The position numbers and the translations under genes were made by a program. Source: Caulobacterales bacterium (GTDB lineage Bacteria > Pseudomonadota > Alphaproteobacteria > Caulobacterales > Caulobacteraceae). From it: DNA of 47,041 bases. The notes under the pieces are model-generated. The model searched no databases. It worked only from the letters and a program-made list of their open reading frames with translations, and had not been told where the DNA came from. Where the stretch lies: NCBI GenBank assembly GCA_017302335.1, contig JAFLCT010000007.1:1-47041 (forward strand), given 5' to 3'. Positions 1 through 11,176 of this stretch are shown in pieces (within the stretch, counting starts at the first letter, position 1; each line of letters opens with the position of its first letter).

Positions 1-226
1 CGGCGTCGCGGCCCAGGGCGTCCCTGACGGCGGCGGCCAGGCCGGCGGCGTTCGCCCCCTCCTCCACCACCGCCACGGCCCGCACAGGCTCGGACGAGCG
101 GATCAGGATCGGCGCCGCCCCGCCCAGCACCGCAAACAACGGAAAGGCCAGCAGCGACAGCCAGAAGCCGACGGTGCGGGCATAGGCGGCGTATTCCCGC
201 CGGGCGATCAGCAAGGTGCGCATCAT
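1..226 (-). CDS. ABC-2 type exporter permease, N-terminal part (runs off window)
   Basis: Only the first ~75 residues are in the window; the rest lies beyond base 1. The protein starts MMRTLLIARREYAAYARTVG, then a hydrophobic segment (SLLAFPLFAVLGG), then a periplasmic-looking stretch. This is the usual N-terminus of NatB/ABC-2 permeases that pair with a NatA-type ATPase. The start codon overlaps the stop of the upstream ATPase gene as ATGA, so the two are translationally coupled and form one exporter. Substrate is unknown. Either of two consecutive ATG codons could be the start; I chose the upstream one because it gives the 4-base overlap. Confidence 0.8.
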   Translation of the reverse strand, partial: MMRTLLIARREYAAYARTVGFWLSLLAFPLFAVLGGAAPILIRSSEPVRAVAVVEEGANAAGLAAAVRDALGRDA

Positions 227-1176
227 TTCGCCGTCTCCCGCGCGATCGACTGGTCCTGGTCGGGGTGATCACCGGTCAAGGCGATGAAGGCGTCGTGCAG
301 GGTCGGCTCCTTCAGCGAGAATCCGCGCACGTCCAGCCCGCCCAGGAAGGCCGCCTTCAGCGCCTCCTGCCCGCCTGCGCCGCGCGTCAGGGTGGCCCTG
401 AGCGAACGCACGCCGTCGACGTCGTCGACCGTCTCCACGCCCGCCACGCCCGGCAGGGCCGCCACGGCTTCGGGCGAGATGGCGCCGGTCAGGTCCAGCA
501 CGCGCGGCGAGGTCGCCCGCGCCTGGTCCACCGTGCCCTCGAACGCCTTCTTGCCGCGCGCCAGCAGCACGACATTGTCGCACAGCCGCTCGGCGTGCTG
601 CATCACATGAGTCGAGAACAGGACCGTCGCCCCGTCGGCGGCCAGCCCGCGGATCATCTGCTCCAGCCCTTGCTGGTTCACCGGGTCCAGACCCGAGAAG
701 GGTTCGTCCAGGATCACGAACTCGGGGCGGTGCACGACCGAGGCGATCAACTGGACCTTCTGGGCCATCCCCTTGGACAGCTCCTTCATCTTCTTGTTGG
801 CTGCATCGCCCAGGCCCTGGGCTTCCAACTGCTCCCTGGCGCGGCGTCGCCCTTCGCTCGTGGGCAGCCCCTTGAGCGAGCCGAAGAAGGCGATGGCGTC
901 GACCGGCGTCATCTTCTTGTACAGACCGCGCTCCTCGGGAAGGAAGCCGATACGGTCACGCACGCGACGACCGTCGGTCGCGCCCAGAATCTCGATGCGC
1001 CCCGACGTGGCCGGTTGCAGACCCAGGATCATGCGGATGGTCGAGGTCTTGCCCGCCCCGTTCGGACCCAGAAAGCCGCAGATCGACCCCTTGGGAACCG
1101 CGAAACTGAGATCGGACACCGCCTGGAATTCGCCGTAACGTTTGCTCACGGACTCCAGCGTCAAAGCCGCCGTCAT
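223..1176 (-). CDS. ABC transporter ATP-binding protein (NatA-like exporter ATPase)
   Basis: A 317-residue ATPase that powers the exporter whose permease follows with a 4-base overlap. Visible motifs are Walker A GPNGAGKTS (about residues 37-45), signature LSKGMAQKVQ, Walker B FVILDEPFSGLDP and the switch His in STHVMQH. A C-terminal region of ~90 residues (DLTGAISPEAVAALPGVAGV...) resembles the DUF4162 tail of ABC-2 exporter ATPases. The frame is open further upstream, but the ATG at 1176 begins the conserved ABC fold (MTAALTLESVSKRYG) and is preceded by an AGGGGAG-like ribosome site. By family this is an ABC-2 exporter (NatAB/CcmA-like); the substrate cannot be inferred. Confidence 0.9.
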   Translation of the reverse strand: MTAALTLESVSKRYGEFQAVSDLSFAVPKGSICGFLGPNGAGKTSTIRMILGLQPATSGRIEILGATDGRRVRDRIGFLPEERGLYKKMTPVDAIAFFGSLKGLPTSEGRRRAREQLEAQGLGDAANKKMKELSKGMAQKVQLIASVVHRPEFVILDEPFSGLDPVNQQGLEQMIRGLAADGATVLFSTHVMQHAERLCDNVVLLARGKKAFEGTVDQARATSPRVLDLTGAISPEAVAALPGVAGVETVDDVDGVRSLRATLTRGAGGQEALKAAFLGGLDVRGFSLKEPTLHDAFIALTGDHPDQDQSIARETAK

Positions 1177-1311
1177 ACGCACTCCCCTTGTCGTTGGCGC
1201 CAGCCTAGCAAGCGGGCGGCGGACGCCGCCAGCCGAAACGGTTCGCGTAACGACGGTTGACCTCGCGCTGCGCCAGGGCGACGCTGTTCCGGTTCTGGGG
1301 AGACATCCGAA

Positions 1312-1701
1312 ATGTTCAAATTGATCCTGGGCGTCGTCGTCGGCGTGGTGGTCGTCATGGCGCTGGTGGTGGGCGGCGAATTCGCCCTGCACGCCCTGTT
1401 CCCCATCCCCATGCCCGACCCGAACGATGCGGAGGCGGCCAAGGCGGCCATGGCGAATGCGCCCATGGGGGCCAAGATCGGACTGATCGTCGTCTATTTC
1501 ATCGCTGCGGCAGGCGCAGGCTTCGTCGCGGCCAAGGTTGCGGCGCGCAGGCTGGCCGGATGGATCACAGCGGGGATCATGGCGGCCCTGACGATCGCCA
1601 ATTTCTTCATGTTGCCGCACCCGGTCTGGATCGTGGCGGCGTCTCTGATCCTGATCGCCGCGGGCGGTTGGCTTGGCGCCAGGGCGGGGACCAGGGCCTA
1701 G
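1312..1701 (+). CDS. Small integral membrane protein, unknown function
   Basis: A 129-residue protein I do not recognise. It has an N-terminal hydrophobic helix (LGVVVGVVVVMALVVGG), a short Pro/Asp/Ala-rich periplasmic-looking segment (PIPMPDPNDAEAAKAAMANA), then three closely spaced hydrophobic helices ending in a basic tail. A strong GGGGAGA site sits about 9 bases before the ATG. It is divergent from the ABC ATPase gene and convergent with the M23 peptidase gene; the two stop codons share the palindrome CTAG, a 4-base tail-to-tail overlap. No catalytic motif is visible. Confidence 0.75.
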   Translation: MFKLILGVVVGVVVVMALVVGGEFALHALFPIPMPDPNDAEAAKAAMANAPMGAKIGLIVVYFIAAAGAGFVAAKVAARRLAGWITAGIMAALTIANFFMLPHPVWIVAASLILIAAGGWLGARAGTRA

Positions 1702-2324
1702 CCCGGCATCTTCACCGCGATATCGAAGCTGCGGCCCAGCACCTTGGTCGGATTGATGTGGCGGCCGTTGCGGCGCACCTCGAAATGCAGGTGCGGGCCG
1801 GTCGAATAGCCGGTCGAGCCGACCAGGCCGATGCGCGCGCCCTCGGTCACCGCCTGACCCGAGTGCACGTCAATGCGGCTCAGGTGGCCGTACAGGCTGG
1901 TCATGCCGTTGGGGTGCCGCACCTCGATGAAGCGGCCGTATCCGGCGGGGTCGTAGCCGGTGCGCAGCACCTCGCCCTCGGCGGCGACGAAGACGCCCGT
2001 GCCGGTAGGAGCGGCGATGTCCACGCCCTCGTGCGCCCGCGCCCGCGCCTCGCCCGCCAGCTTGCGCGGACCGAAGTCGGAGTTGACGGCGTGGCCCCGC
2101 ACAGGCGCGTCGAAGGCCAGTTTGCGGATCACCGGTCCGGCGGCCTCGGCCACGGCCTGAACAGGGGCGGCGGTCGGCAGTGAACCCGGCTCGATATGAA
2201 CGGCGGCCTCCGTCGGGGCGGCATAGGGGGCGGCGGCCATGGCCATGACGGCCAGGCCCGCCAGGGCGACGGTCTGGCCCGAATGCACCAGGAAGGCTTT
2301 CGCGGACGGCATCAGGCGTCGCAT
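1698..2324 (-). CDS. M23 family metallopeptidase (LytM-type murein endopeptidase)
   Basis: A 208-residue exported zinc endopeptidase of the LytM/Peptidase_M23 family, expected to cut peptidoglycan cross-links in the periplasm. An N-terminal signal/anchor (about residues 15-35, LAGLAVMAMAAAPYAA) precedes a ~55-residue linker and the catalytic domain (about 70-195). All metal ligands are present: H98 and D102 in AHEGVD, and the HLH pair at 178-180 (PHLHFEV), plus the conserved H147 in LYGHLS. It is therefore probably an active enzyme rather than an EnvC/NlpD-type regulator. It appears monocistronic. Confidence 0.9.
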   Translation of the reverse strand: MRRLMPSAKAFLVHSGQTVALAGLAVMAMAAAPYAAPTEAAVHIEPGSLPTAAPVQAVAEAAGPVIRKLAFDAPVRGHAVNSDFGPRKLAGEARARAHEGVDIAAPTGTGVFVAAEGEVLRTGYDPAGYGRFIEVRHPNGMTSLYGHLSRIDVHSGQAVTEGARIGLVGSTGYSTGPHLHFEVRRNGRHINPTKVLGRSFDIAVKMPG

Positions 2325-2499
2325 TCGGCGGCGTCTCCGGCTTCGGCTCGCATGAGCGGGGGATCGACCCCCGCGAACGGCTCGGGCGCGCGGCGCCGGA
2401 TCGGTGAAGCCGGTGTTCTAAGGACGGATGGGGCGACTTTGGGGCGCGCCATCGCCGTGCGGAGCGGCGGATCGTCGCGGCAGGGAACCGAACAGCAGA

Positions 2500-2525
2500 A
2501 AGGGCGCGGCCGAAACCGCGCCCTT
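2500..2525 (-). terminator. Candidate intrinsic terminator after the esterase gene
   Basis: A 10-bp perfect stem (AAGGGCGCGG / CCGCGCCCTT) with a 6-base loop lies 23 bases past the stop of the autotransporter esterase. Read on the minus strand it is followed by TCTGCTGTT, a weak T-rich tail. The remaining bases up to the M23 start (2325-2499) show nothing I can identify. Confidence 0.55.
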
Positions 2526-2548
2526 CCCGTCTTTCGAAAGCCGGTCGC

Positions 2549-4360
2549 TTACAGCGGCAGCTTGAAGGTCACGGCGCCCATGTGGCTGTCGGCATGGTCG
2601 CCGAAGCGGCCGCGATAGCCGACCTCGACCTTGAACGGACCCATGTCGCCGCTCAGACCGGCCGAGGCCAGGATCTGACCGCCGAACGGCTCTTCGACCT
2701 CGCGGGCCAGGACACGGGCGGTGTTGCCCGCGATGCCGACGTGCACGGCGTCCGAGCTGTCGTCCAGAGCATCGCGATAGCCGCCCTCGGCGTAGAAGCC
2801 CCAGGGTCCCATCTCGCCTTCGGCGCGCAAGGTCAGCTCGGCGCTGGTCCCTTCGACGGTGCGGTCGGCGTACTGATACTGGGCGGCGACGCCCTGCTCA
2901 TAATAGCCGTCGACATCCGACGACACCCAGGTCACGGCCGCGCGCGGCGAGATGGCCAGGCCGCCGCCCATGTCCCACCACATCCCGGCTTGCAGACGCG
3001 CGCCCTTGGACACGCCCTGGGTCGAGGCGCTGTGGACGATCGGGGCCAGGGACGTGGCGCGCTCGATGTCGTTGTAGTCGTCGTTCGAAATGCCGGCGGC
3101 GGCGTTGACGAACACATTGCCCGAACGGAAGCCCGCATAGGCGTCCAGTCCCATGGAGGTCAGGGTGAAGTCATGACCGCCGCCATCGACCTCGGCCTCG
3201 CGCCAGCTTCCGGCCAGGCCGAAGCGCAGGGACTCTGTGCCGCTCTCCAGGGCGATGCGGGCGCCATGGCCCTGGGATTCGGCGGACGCGACCACGCCGC
3301 GCGCATCGGTCTCGGTCTGATCATACAGACCCATCACCGTGATGCCGGTTCCAGCTTCCCAGCCGTGGCGGCCCGACATGGCTTCCGAGGCGTTGTCCAG
3401 GCTGTCCTCGCGGTGACGGAAGGCCGTCTCGCCCTGCAAGGCGGTCTGGGCGCCCTGGTCGCCGTAATAGAGGTAGTCGTCGGCCAAGGCCGCCAGGATC
3501 TGATGCCCGCGCGCCGTCGGATGGACGCCGTCATAGTAGAAATAGGTCGCCGGCGTGGCGCACACCGTCACGCCGTTGAAGCAGGCGTCGGTGACGTTGG
3601 TCAGGCCGAAGGCGCCGGGATTGGCGACGATGGTGTCTCCGATCTTGAAGATGTCCATCATGATGATGTTGCTGTTGCGGTTCGCGGCCGCGGTGGCGGT
3701 CAGACCCGTCAGCAGGGCGCTGTTGAAGGTCGACACCGCATAGTCGGCCAGCGGCGCGGCCGGGCTGACGCGGAACTGCGGCGTCAGGCTGAGCTTCGGC
3801 AGATTGGTCACCAGCACCGTGCCCGCGCCGCCCGAAGCCGCGCTGTTGACGATGAAGTTGACGTCAGAGGCCGCCGCCGTGACGATCGGGTTGATGGCCC
3901 CCTGCGGGTTGGACGAGCCGCCCGCCGCCGCGATGTTCTGGAAGATGTTGTTGGCCCCGCCCAGGACGCTGACCAGATCGCCCGCGCCGAACCGGCCGCC
4001 GGCGCCCAGATAGGCTTGAAGCTGCGAGCGCATTCCCAGCGGAGAGGCCGCGACCCCGGTCAGGGCGCCGCCGAAGGCCAGATTGATGTTGCCGGTCACC
4101 GAGCCGCCCGCGGCGAAGCGCGCGGCGTTGAAGCCCAGCAGTTCGGTGAACACCGGCCCGTTCGAGAACCGGCCCTGATAATAGATGGGCGAGACCGGCG
4201 TGGTGTTGCCGGTCGCGGCGTACAGGTTGCCGTTGTCGCTGAGGCTGTCGCCAAAGACGACCAGGCGGCTATAGCTCTGGGCGTTGGCCGAACCCGCGAC
4301 GGCGCAGGCGGCGGCGACGGTCAGCGCGGCCGCAGCGGCCGAGCGTAGAAAACGAGACAT
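2549..4360 (-). CDS. Autotransporter with SGNH/GDSL esterase passenger (EstA-like)
   Basis: A 603-residue type V secreted esterase. The signal peptide (about 1-27) ends at SANAQ. The GDSL lipase passenger (about 30-300) has block I VVFGDSLSDNGN (Ser39), the oxyanion motif GGANNIF and block V DGVHPT (Asp277, His280), so the catalytic triad is intact. The C-terminal ~280 residues form an autotransporter beta-barrel with alternating polar/apolar strands, ending in a short barrel-type C-terminus (VTFKLPL). Length is close to EstA-type proteins. The passenger probably stays tethered at the cell surface and hydrolyses fatty acyl esters. It lies downstream of serA but has its own terminator, so it is probably transcribed separately. 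Confidence 0.92.
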   Translation of the reverse strand: MSRFLRSAAAAALTVAAACAVAGSANAQSYSRLVVFGDSLSDNGNLYAATGNTTPVSPIYYQGRFSNGPVFTELLGFNAARFAAGGSVTGNINLAFGGALTGVAASPLGMRSQLQAYLGAGGRFGAGDLVSVLGGANNIFQNIAAAGGSSNPQGAINPIVTAAASDVNFIVNSAASGGAGTVLVTNLPKLSLTPQFRVSPAAPLADYAVSTFNSALLTGLTATAAANRNSNIIMMDIFKIGDTIVANPGAFGLTNVTDACFNGVTVCATPATYFYYDGVHPTARGHQILAALADDYLYYGDQGAQTALQGETAFRHREDSLDNASEAMSGRHGWEAGTGITVMGLYDQTETDARGVVASAESQGHGARIALESGTESLRFGLAGSWREAEVDGGGHDFTLTSMGLDAYAGFRSGNVFVNAAAGISNDDYNDIERATSLAPIVHSASTQGVSKGARLQAGMWWDMGGGLAISPRAAVTWVSSDVDGYYEQGVAAQYQYADRTVEGTSAELTLRAEGEMGPWGFYAEGGYRDALDDSSDAVHVGIAGNTARVLAREVEEPFGGQILASAGLSGDMGPFKVEVGYRGRFGDHADSHMGAVTFKLPL

Positions 4361-4450
4361 CTGAATTCCTCCCGAGGCCGACGGTTCGCGGCCGTTGGAG
4401 ACCAGTGTGCGCCCGTTTGCGCAAGGTTCAAGATGCCGTTACGTCAGCTT

Positions 4451-6343
<1,893 letters not shown>

Positions 6344-6397
6344 CGTCCCAACCTGACCCAGCCTCTCGGCCGCGGCAACCGTCTGGCGGTCAATCAA

Positions 6398-7804
6398 TCA
6401 TTGACGATTCAGCCCGCGCAGCCGACTGTCGGGCCGACGGGCGTCCAGAGCCGCCGCCCCCACGGCTGCGGCGATGGTGGCGAGGGCCAACAGGGCGCCG
6501 CCCTCCTTGGCGTGCTCCCTAGCGTAGCCGCCGACCCCACCCGCATGGCGATGAATCAATTTGCCATGTTTTTTAAGTGCCTTGCGGGAAGATTTTCGTG
6601 TATCGCGCCACCACCGTTCCGAACGGTCGCGCGCCTCCTCGCCGAGGTCCGAGGCACGGTCGCCCGCCTCGCTGAGGCTTTGACGCAGACTGTCGGCGAA
6701 GCCGCCGAAACGGTCGCGCAGGTCGTCGGCGTCGACCCAGCCGCGCGGATCGAATCGGCTGCGAATCCGCTCCAGTCGCGTCGGCCCTTCGCGCTGGTTC
6801 AGCAGAACGATCGCGATGGCCGTCAGGGCCGCCAGGGCCAGGACCCCGCCCGTCACGCCCGGGTGTTTGCGCGCCTCGGCCAGAACACTGAACTGTCGAA
6901 CCATCGGATAATGGACCTCTTCATCGAGACCGTCCTCGGTCGGGTCGTAAAGCCCGTCTTCAAACGGCTGGTAGGCGGAATGACGATCCCGCATCAGAGA
7001 CGGAGCGAACCGGGCGAAAAGTGGTTCCGCCACGCCCGGCAGGAAGGCGTAGAAACTGGCGATCAGCCGCCCGCCGCCGCCGACGGTGATCTCGCGGATC
7101 GGATGGCTGGCGCAATACAGGATGGTGTCGGCCACGACGTGGGTCGCATAGACGGGCTGGGGATTGTGCACCGCCTGGCCGGTCAGGTTCCGCGCGTGCC
7201 GGTTGTAGGGGGTGTCGACCGCGCCCGGCTTGACCAGGCTGAGGGTGATCGGCGCCTGCTCGCGCATCAGCTCCATGCGCAAGGCGTTGGTGAACCCCTT
7301 CACCGCGTGTTTGGACGCCGAATAGACCCCCTGAACCGGGATCGGCGCGTCGGACAGGATCGAGGCGACATTGACGATGGCCCCGCCCTCGGGGCGCTCA
7401 CGCAGATGTTCGGCGGCTACCAGCGACCCGTTGACCACGCCCCAGTAGTTGGTCTCGAACAGCCGCCGTTGGTCTTCCAGCGTCGTCTCGCGGATCGGGC
7501 CGTAGATCGACACCCCCGCGTTGTTGACCCAGGTGTCGAAGCCGCCGAACAACCGGCGGCATTTCTCGGCCGCCTCGGCCAGGGCGTCATAGTCGGCCAC
7601 GTCGGCGACGGCATAGGCCGCGCGCGCGCCCTCGGCCTGAAGCTCCTCGGTCAGACGCTTCAGATCCTGTTCGCCGCGCGCGATCAGGAAGACGCAGGTC
7701 CCGGCCCGCGCCGCGCGTCGCGCCGTGGCCAGGCCGATGCCGGAGGTGGCCCCGGTGATGACCATGGCCTGTTGGTTCAGGGGTTTCAGTCGCGCCTTGG
7801 TCAT
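6398..7804 (-). CDS. SDR-family oxidoreductase with C-terminal membrane tail
   Basis: A 468-residue protein whose first ~260 residues are a classical short-chain dehydrogenase: TGATSGIG (18-25), NNAG (94-97), catalytic S148 and YSASK (Y161, K165). Classical SDRs are about 250 residues, so ~200 residues are extra. The tail has a hydrophobic helix (about 317-335, GVLALAALTAIAIVLL), a ~90-residue charged, helical, Arg/Asp-rich stretch with repeated RDR-like patterns, and a second hydrophobic helix (about 436-452), then a basic end. This suggests membrane attachment. The ATG at 7804 directly precedes the Rossmann fold. It is divergent from hslO and just upstream of serA. Substrate unknown. Confidence 0.85.
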   Translation of the reverse strand: MTKARLKPLNQQAMVITGATSGIGLATARRAARAGTCVFLIARGEQDLKRLTEELQAEGARAAYAVADVADYDALAEAAEKCRRLFGGFDTWVNNAGVSIYGPIRETTLEDQRRLFETNYWGVVNGSLVAAEHLRERPEGGAIVNVASILSDAPIPVQGVYSASKHAVKGFTNALRMELMREQAPITLSLVKPGAVDTPYNRHARNLTGQAVHNPQPVYATHVVADTILYCASHPIREITVGGGGRLIASFYAFLPGVAEPLFARFAPSLMRDRHSAYQPFEDGLYDPTEDGLDEEVHYPMVRQFSVLAEARKHPGVTGGVLALAALTAIAIVLLNQREGPTRLERIRSRFDPRGWVDADDLRDRFGGFADSLRQSLSEAGDRASDLGEEARDRSERWWRDTRKSSRKALKKHGKLIHRHAGGVGGYAREHAKEGGALLALATIAAAVGAAALDARRPDSRLRGLNRQ

Positions 7805-7940
7805 GTCGTCTTCGGCCTTCAGCTCGGGACTGGAACGGAGCGCCGGACGCCCGGTTCCTCCGGTTCGCACACGCCCCTTACCATGGACGCGCCGGGCGCC
7901 TATCTAGGCCGCTTCCGATTTTCCGTCCTCTGGAGTCCTC

Positions 7941-8855
7941 GTGACCGACGCTCGCCCCTTGACCGATGACCTGGCCGCCGCCTTCCAGATCGAAGGCTGG
8001 CCCGTGCGCGGGCGCCTGGTCCGCCTGGGCGCCGCCGTCGACGAGATCCTGTCGGCCCACGCCTATCCCGAGCCGGTCGCCGCCCTGCTGGGCGAGGCTT
8101 GCGCCCTGGCGGCCCTGGTCGGCTCCAGCCTGAAGTTCGAGGGCCGTCTGATCGTCCAGGCCCAGGGCGATGGCCCGGTGCGCTATGTCGTGGCCGATTA
8201 CGACACCTCCGGGACCTTGCGCGGCTTCTGCCGTTATGACGCCGATGAGGTCGCGGCCGTCTCGGCCGGTTTCGCTCGGCCGGGCGCGCAGACGCTTCTG
8301 GGCAAGGGCGTCTTCGTCATGACCCTGGATCGCGGCGCCGACTTCGAACGCACCCAGGGCATGACGCCGATCGAGGGCGAGAGCTTGAGCCTGTGCGCCG
8401 AGCATTTCTTCGAACAGTCCGAACAGGTGCCGACCAAGGTCCGTCTGGCCGTCGGCCGCATCGCGACCGCCGAGGGCGAAACCTGGCGCGCGGGCGGGGC
8501 CATGATCCAGATCATCGCCGCCGACGACGCGCGCGGCGACACGGTCGAGGCCTGGGATCGCAGCCGCGCCCTGTTCCAGACCCTGGCCGACGACGAAATC
8601 CTCGATCCGACCATCACGCCCGAGACCCTGCTGTTCCGCCTGTTCCACGAAGACGGCGTGCGGCTGGAGGACGCCCGCGCCCTACGCGCCGAATGCCGCT
8701 GCTCGCACGACCGCATCGCCTCGACCCTGAAGGCCTTCTCGCCCCAGGACCGCGCCGACATGATCGAGGACGACGGCAAGATCCGCGTGACGTGCGAATA
8801 CTGCTCGACCGCCTATGAGATTGACCCCGTCGAGCTGGAGACGGCCGAAGCCTGA
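7941..8855 (+). CDS. hslO: Redox-regulated chaperone Hsp33
   Basis: A 304-residue cytoplasmic holdase activated by oxidation. The N-terminal Hsp33 core contains the family stretch ALAALVGSSLKFEGRLIVQA and YVVADYDTSGTLRGFCRYD. The C-terminal redox switch has all four zinc cysteines as CxC (252, 254) and CxxC (285, 288). The GTG start at 7941 is preceded by GGAG at good spacing and leads straight into MTDARPLTDDLAAAFQIEG. The gene is convergent with phoB; a hairpin lies between them. Confidence 0.95.
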   Translation: MTDARPLTDDLAAAFQIEGWPVRGRLVRLGAAVDEILSAHAYPEPVAALLGEACALAALVGSSLKFEGRLIVQAQGDGPVRYVVADYDTSGTLRGFCRYDADEVAAVSAGFARPGAQTLLGKGVFVMTLDRGADFERTQGMTPIEGESLSLCAEHFFEQSEQVPTKVRLAVGRIATAEGETWRAGGAMIQIIAADDARGDTVEAWDRSRALFQTLADDEILDPTITPETLLFRLFHEDGVRLEDARALRAECRCSHDRIASTLKAFSPQDRADMIEDDGKIRVTCEYCSTAYEIDPVELETAEA

Positions 8856-8867
8856 CCCTCAGACCGG

Positions 8868-8894
8868 CATGAAGACGGCGCCGCCGTCATCATG
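8868..8894. terminator. Hairpin between convergent hslO and phoB
   Basis: A near-perfect 27-base inverted repeat with arms CATGAaGACGGC and GCCGTCaTCATG around GCC, with one internal mismatch. It sits in the 54-base gap between two converging stop codons and could end transcription from both sides, but neither side has a clear T run. Confidence 0.45.
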
Positions 8895-8909
8895 CAGCAG
8901 GACTGGCGT

Positions 8910-9599
8910 CTAGTTGTTCAAATCCAGCGAATAGCCCGCCGAGCGCACCGTGCGGATCGGGTTGACCGTGCCGTCGATGTTCAACGCCTTACGCAGGCGG
9001 CCGACGTGCACGTCGACGGTGCGGGCCTCGACATAGACATCGCTGCCCCACACCGCGTCCAGCAACTGCTCGCGGCTGAACACCCGGCCCGGATGCTGCA
9101 TCAGGTGGTCCAGCAGGCGGAACTCGGTCGGTCCCAGATGCACCTCCTGGCCCGCGCGGCGCACGCGGTGAGCGACGCGGTCGATGACGATGTCGCCGTG
9201 AGTGATGCGGTCGTCGGCCAGGCCCGGGCGGATGCGGCGCAGCACCGCGCGCATACGGGCGATCAGCTCGACCATCGAGAACGGCTTGGTCAGATAGTCG
9301 TCGGCCCCGGTGTCCAGGCCGCGCACACGGTCGGATTCCTCGCCGCGCGCCGTCAGCATGATGATCGGCAGATTGCGCGTCTCGGGCCGCCCGCGCAGGC
9401 GACGGCAGACCTCGATGCCCGACACCTTGGGCAGCATCCAGTCCAACAGGACCAGATCGGGAACCCGCTCGTCGACCTGGACCAGGCCCTCTTCCCCGTC
9501 GGCGGCCACGGTGACGTCGTAGCCCTCCTTTTCCAGGTTGTATTGCAGCAGGGTGGACAGGGCGTCCTCGTCTTCCATCACCAGGATGTAGGGCTGCAC
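8910..9599 (-). CDS. phoB: Phosphate regulon response regulator PhoB
   Basis: A 229-residue OmpR-family regulator. The receiver domain has the acidic pocket (MEDED), phosphoacceptor D53 (LLDWMLP) and K105 (LTKPF). The C-terminal winged helix contains the PhoB-like GPTEFRLLDHLMQHPGRVFS and the recognition region ARTVDVHVGRLRKAL. It is the last gene of the pst-phoUB cluster, 23 bases after phoU. By family, phosphorylated PhoB binds Pho boxes and activates pst and other phosphate-starvation genes. Confidence 0.96.
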   Translation of the reverse strand: MQPYILVMEDEDALSTLLQYNLEKEGYDVTVAADGEEGLVQVDERVPDLVLLDWMLPKVSGIEVCRRLRGRPETRNLPIIMLTARGEESDRVRGLDTGADDYLTKPFSMVELIARMRAVLRRIRPGLADDRITHGDIVIDRVAHRVRRAGQEVHLGPTEFRLLDHLMQHPGRVFSREQLLDAVWGSDVYVEARTVDVHVGRLRKALNIDGTVNPIRTVRSAGYSLDLNN

Positions 9600-9622
9600 G
9601 GCTGTATCTCCGAAGCTCTCGT

Positions 9623-10348
9623 TCAGACGACCGGAAGGGTCGGGGTGGGCGCGTCGTCGCCGGGGCGCGGCGTGAAGCGCGGGCGCTCGCCCGTCATCTC
9701 TTCGCCGGTGATCTCATAGTGGATGGTCTCGGCGATATTGGTCGCGTGGTCGCCGATCCGCTCCAGGTTCTTGGCCATGAACAACAGGTGGGTGCAGGCG
9801 CCGATCGTGCGCGGGTCGCCCATCATGTAGGTCAGCAGTTCGCGAAACAGGCTGTTGTAGTGCTCGTCCACCTCGTCGTCCGAGGTCCAGACGGCGATGG
9901 CGCGGTCGACCTCCGAGGCGGTGTAGGCGTCCAGCACGTCGCGCAGGCGGTTGGACACCAGTTTGCCCATCCGCTCGATCGAACGGGTCAGCACCTGCAT
10001 CGGCTCGCCCTCGGCCAGAACCAGGCCGCGCTTGGCGATGTTCTTGGCCAGATCGCCAGTGCGCTCCAGATCGACCGCCAGCTTCATGGCCGACAGGGTC
10101 TTGCGCAGGTCCGACGCCACCGGCTGGCGCAGGGCGATCAGGCGGATGGCCTTGCGTTCGATGTCGCGGTGAAAGGCGTCCAGCTTGGCGTCGCGCTCGA
10201 TCACGGCGCGGGCCAGGGCGACGTCGCGACGGGCGACGGAATCAATGGCGTCGGCGACCTGGGCCTCGGCCAGGCCGCCCATGCGGGCGACCTCGGCCGT
10301 GATCTGGTTCAGCTCGTCGCCATAGGCCTTGACGGTGTGCTGGTTCAT
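9623..10348 (-). CDS. phoU: Phosphate signalling protein PhoU
   Basis: A 241-residue all-helical protein of two PhoU repeats. Characteristic stretches are [28 protein letters not shown] and its second copy [20 protein letters not shown], each carrying the E/DxxxD metal-binding pattern. PhoU links PstB to PhoR and restrains PhoB activation when phosphate is plentiful. Its ATG overlaps the pstB stop by 4 bases (ATGA). The C-terminal ~20 residues are Pro/Thr-rich. Confidence 0.96.
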   Translation of the reverse strand: MNQHTVKAYGDELNQITAEVARMGGLAEAQVADAIDSVARRDVALARAVIERDAKLDAFHRDIERKAIRLIALRQPVASDLRKTLSAMKLAVDLERTGDLAKNIAKRGLVLAEGEPMQVLTRSIERMGKLVSNRLRDVLDAYTASEVDRAIAVWTSDDEVDEHYNSLFRELLTYMMGDPRTIGACTHLLFMAKNLERIGDHATNIAETIHYEITGEEMTGERPRFTPRPGDDAPTPTLPVV

Positions 10349-11172
10349 CCGAAGCGACCCGTTATGTAGTCGAGCGTGCGACGCTCACGCGGGTTGGTGA
10401 AGATCTCTTCGGTGTCGCCGGTCTCGATCAGACGCCCCATGTGGAAGAAGGCCGTACGCTGGCTGACCCGCGCCGCCTGGGCCATCGAATGGGTGACGAT
10501 GACGATGCAGAACCGCTCGCGCAGTTCGTCGATCAGCTCCTCGATGCGGGCGGTGGCGATGGGGTCCAGGGCCGAGCACGGCTCGTCCATCAGGATGACT
10601 TCCGGGTTCACGGCGATAGCGCGGGCGATGACCAGGCGCTGTTGCTGGCCGCCCGACAAGCCGGTGGCCGAGGCTTGCAGCCGGTCGGCGACCTCGTCCC
10701 ACAGCCCGGCGCGCTTTAAGGCGCTCTGCACCACGTCGTCGAGTTCGGACTTCGAGCTGGTCAGGCCGTGGATCTTGGGACCATAGGCGACGTTCTCCCA
10801 GATCGACTTGGGAAAGGGATTGGGCCGCTGGAACACCATGCCCACCTGGGCGCGCAACAGCACCGGATCGACCGAACGGTCGTTGACGTCCTGGCCGTCC
10901 ATCTCGATCCGGCCGGTGACGCGGGCGTCGGGGATGGTGTCGTTCATGCGGTTCATGGTCCGCAGGAAGGTCGACTTGCCGCAGCCGGACGGCCCGATCA
11001 GGGCCGTGACCGTCTTGTCCGGGATATCCAGGCTGACGTCGAACAGGGCCTGTTTCTCGCCGTAGAAGACCGAGACGTCGCGGGCGGCGATCTTGACCGG
11101 CGCGATCACGCGCGAGGCCGCGGCGACACCGCCCTCCATGCCGTCCGCGGCGCGATGGATTGTGTTCTTCAT
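10345..11172 (-). CDS. pstB: Phosphate ABC transporter ATPase PstB
   Basis: A 275-residue ATPase of the high-affinity phosphate importer. Walker A is GPSGCGKST, followed by the PstB-typical [19 protein letters not shown]. The signature is [14 protein letters not shown], Walker B is [13 protein letters not shown] and the switch His is in VTHSMAQA. A ~30-residue N-terminal extension precedes the conserved start of the fold ([17 protein letters not shown]). The gene is 4 bases after pstA and overlaps phoU. Confidence 0.96.
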   Translation of the reverse strand: MKNTIHRAADGMEGGVAAASRVIAPVKIAARDVSVFYGEKQALFDVSLDIPDKTVTALIGPSGCGKSTFLRTMNRMNDTIPDARVTGRIEMDGQDVNDRSVDPVLLRAQVGMVFQRPNPFPKSIWENVAYGPKIHGLTSSKSELDDVVQSALKRAGLWDEVADRLQASATGLSGGQQQRLVIARAIAVNPEVILMDEPCSALDPIATARIEELIDELRERFCIVIVTHSMAQAARVSQRTAFFHMGRLIETGDTEEIFTNPRERRTLDYITGRFG

Positions 11173-11176
11173 AGGC

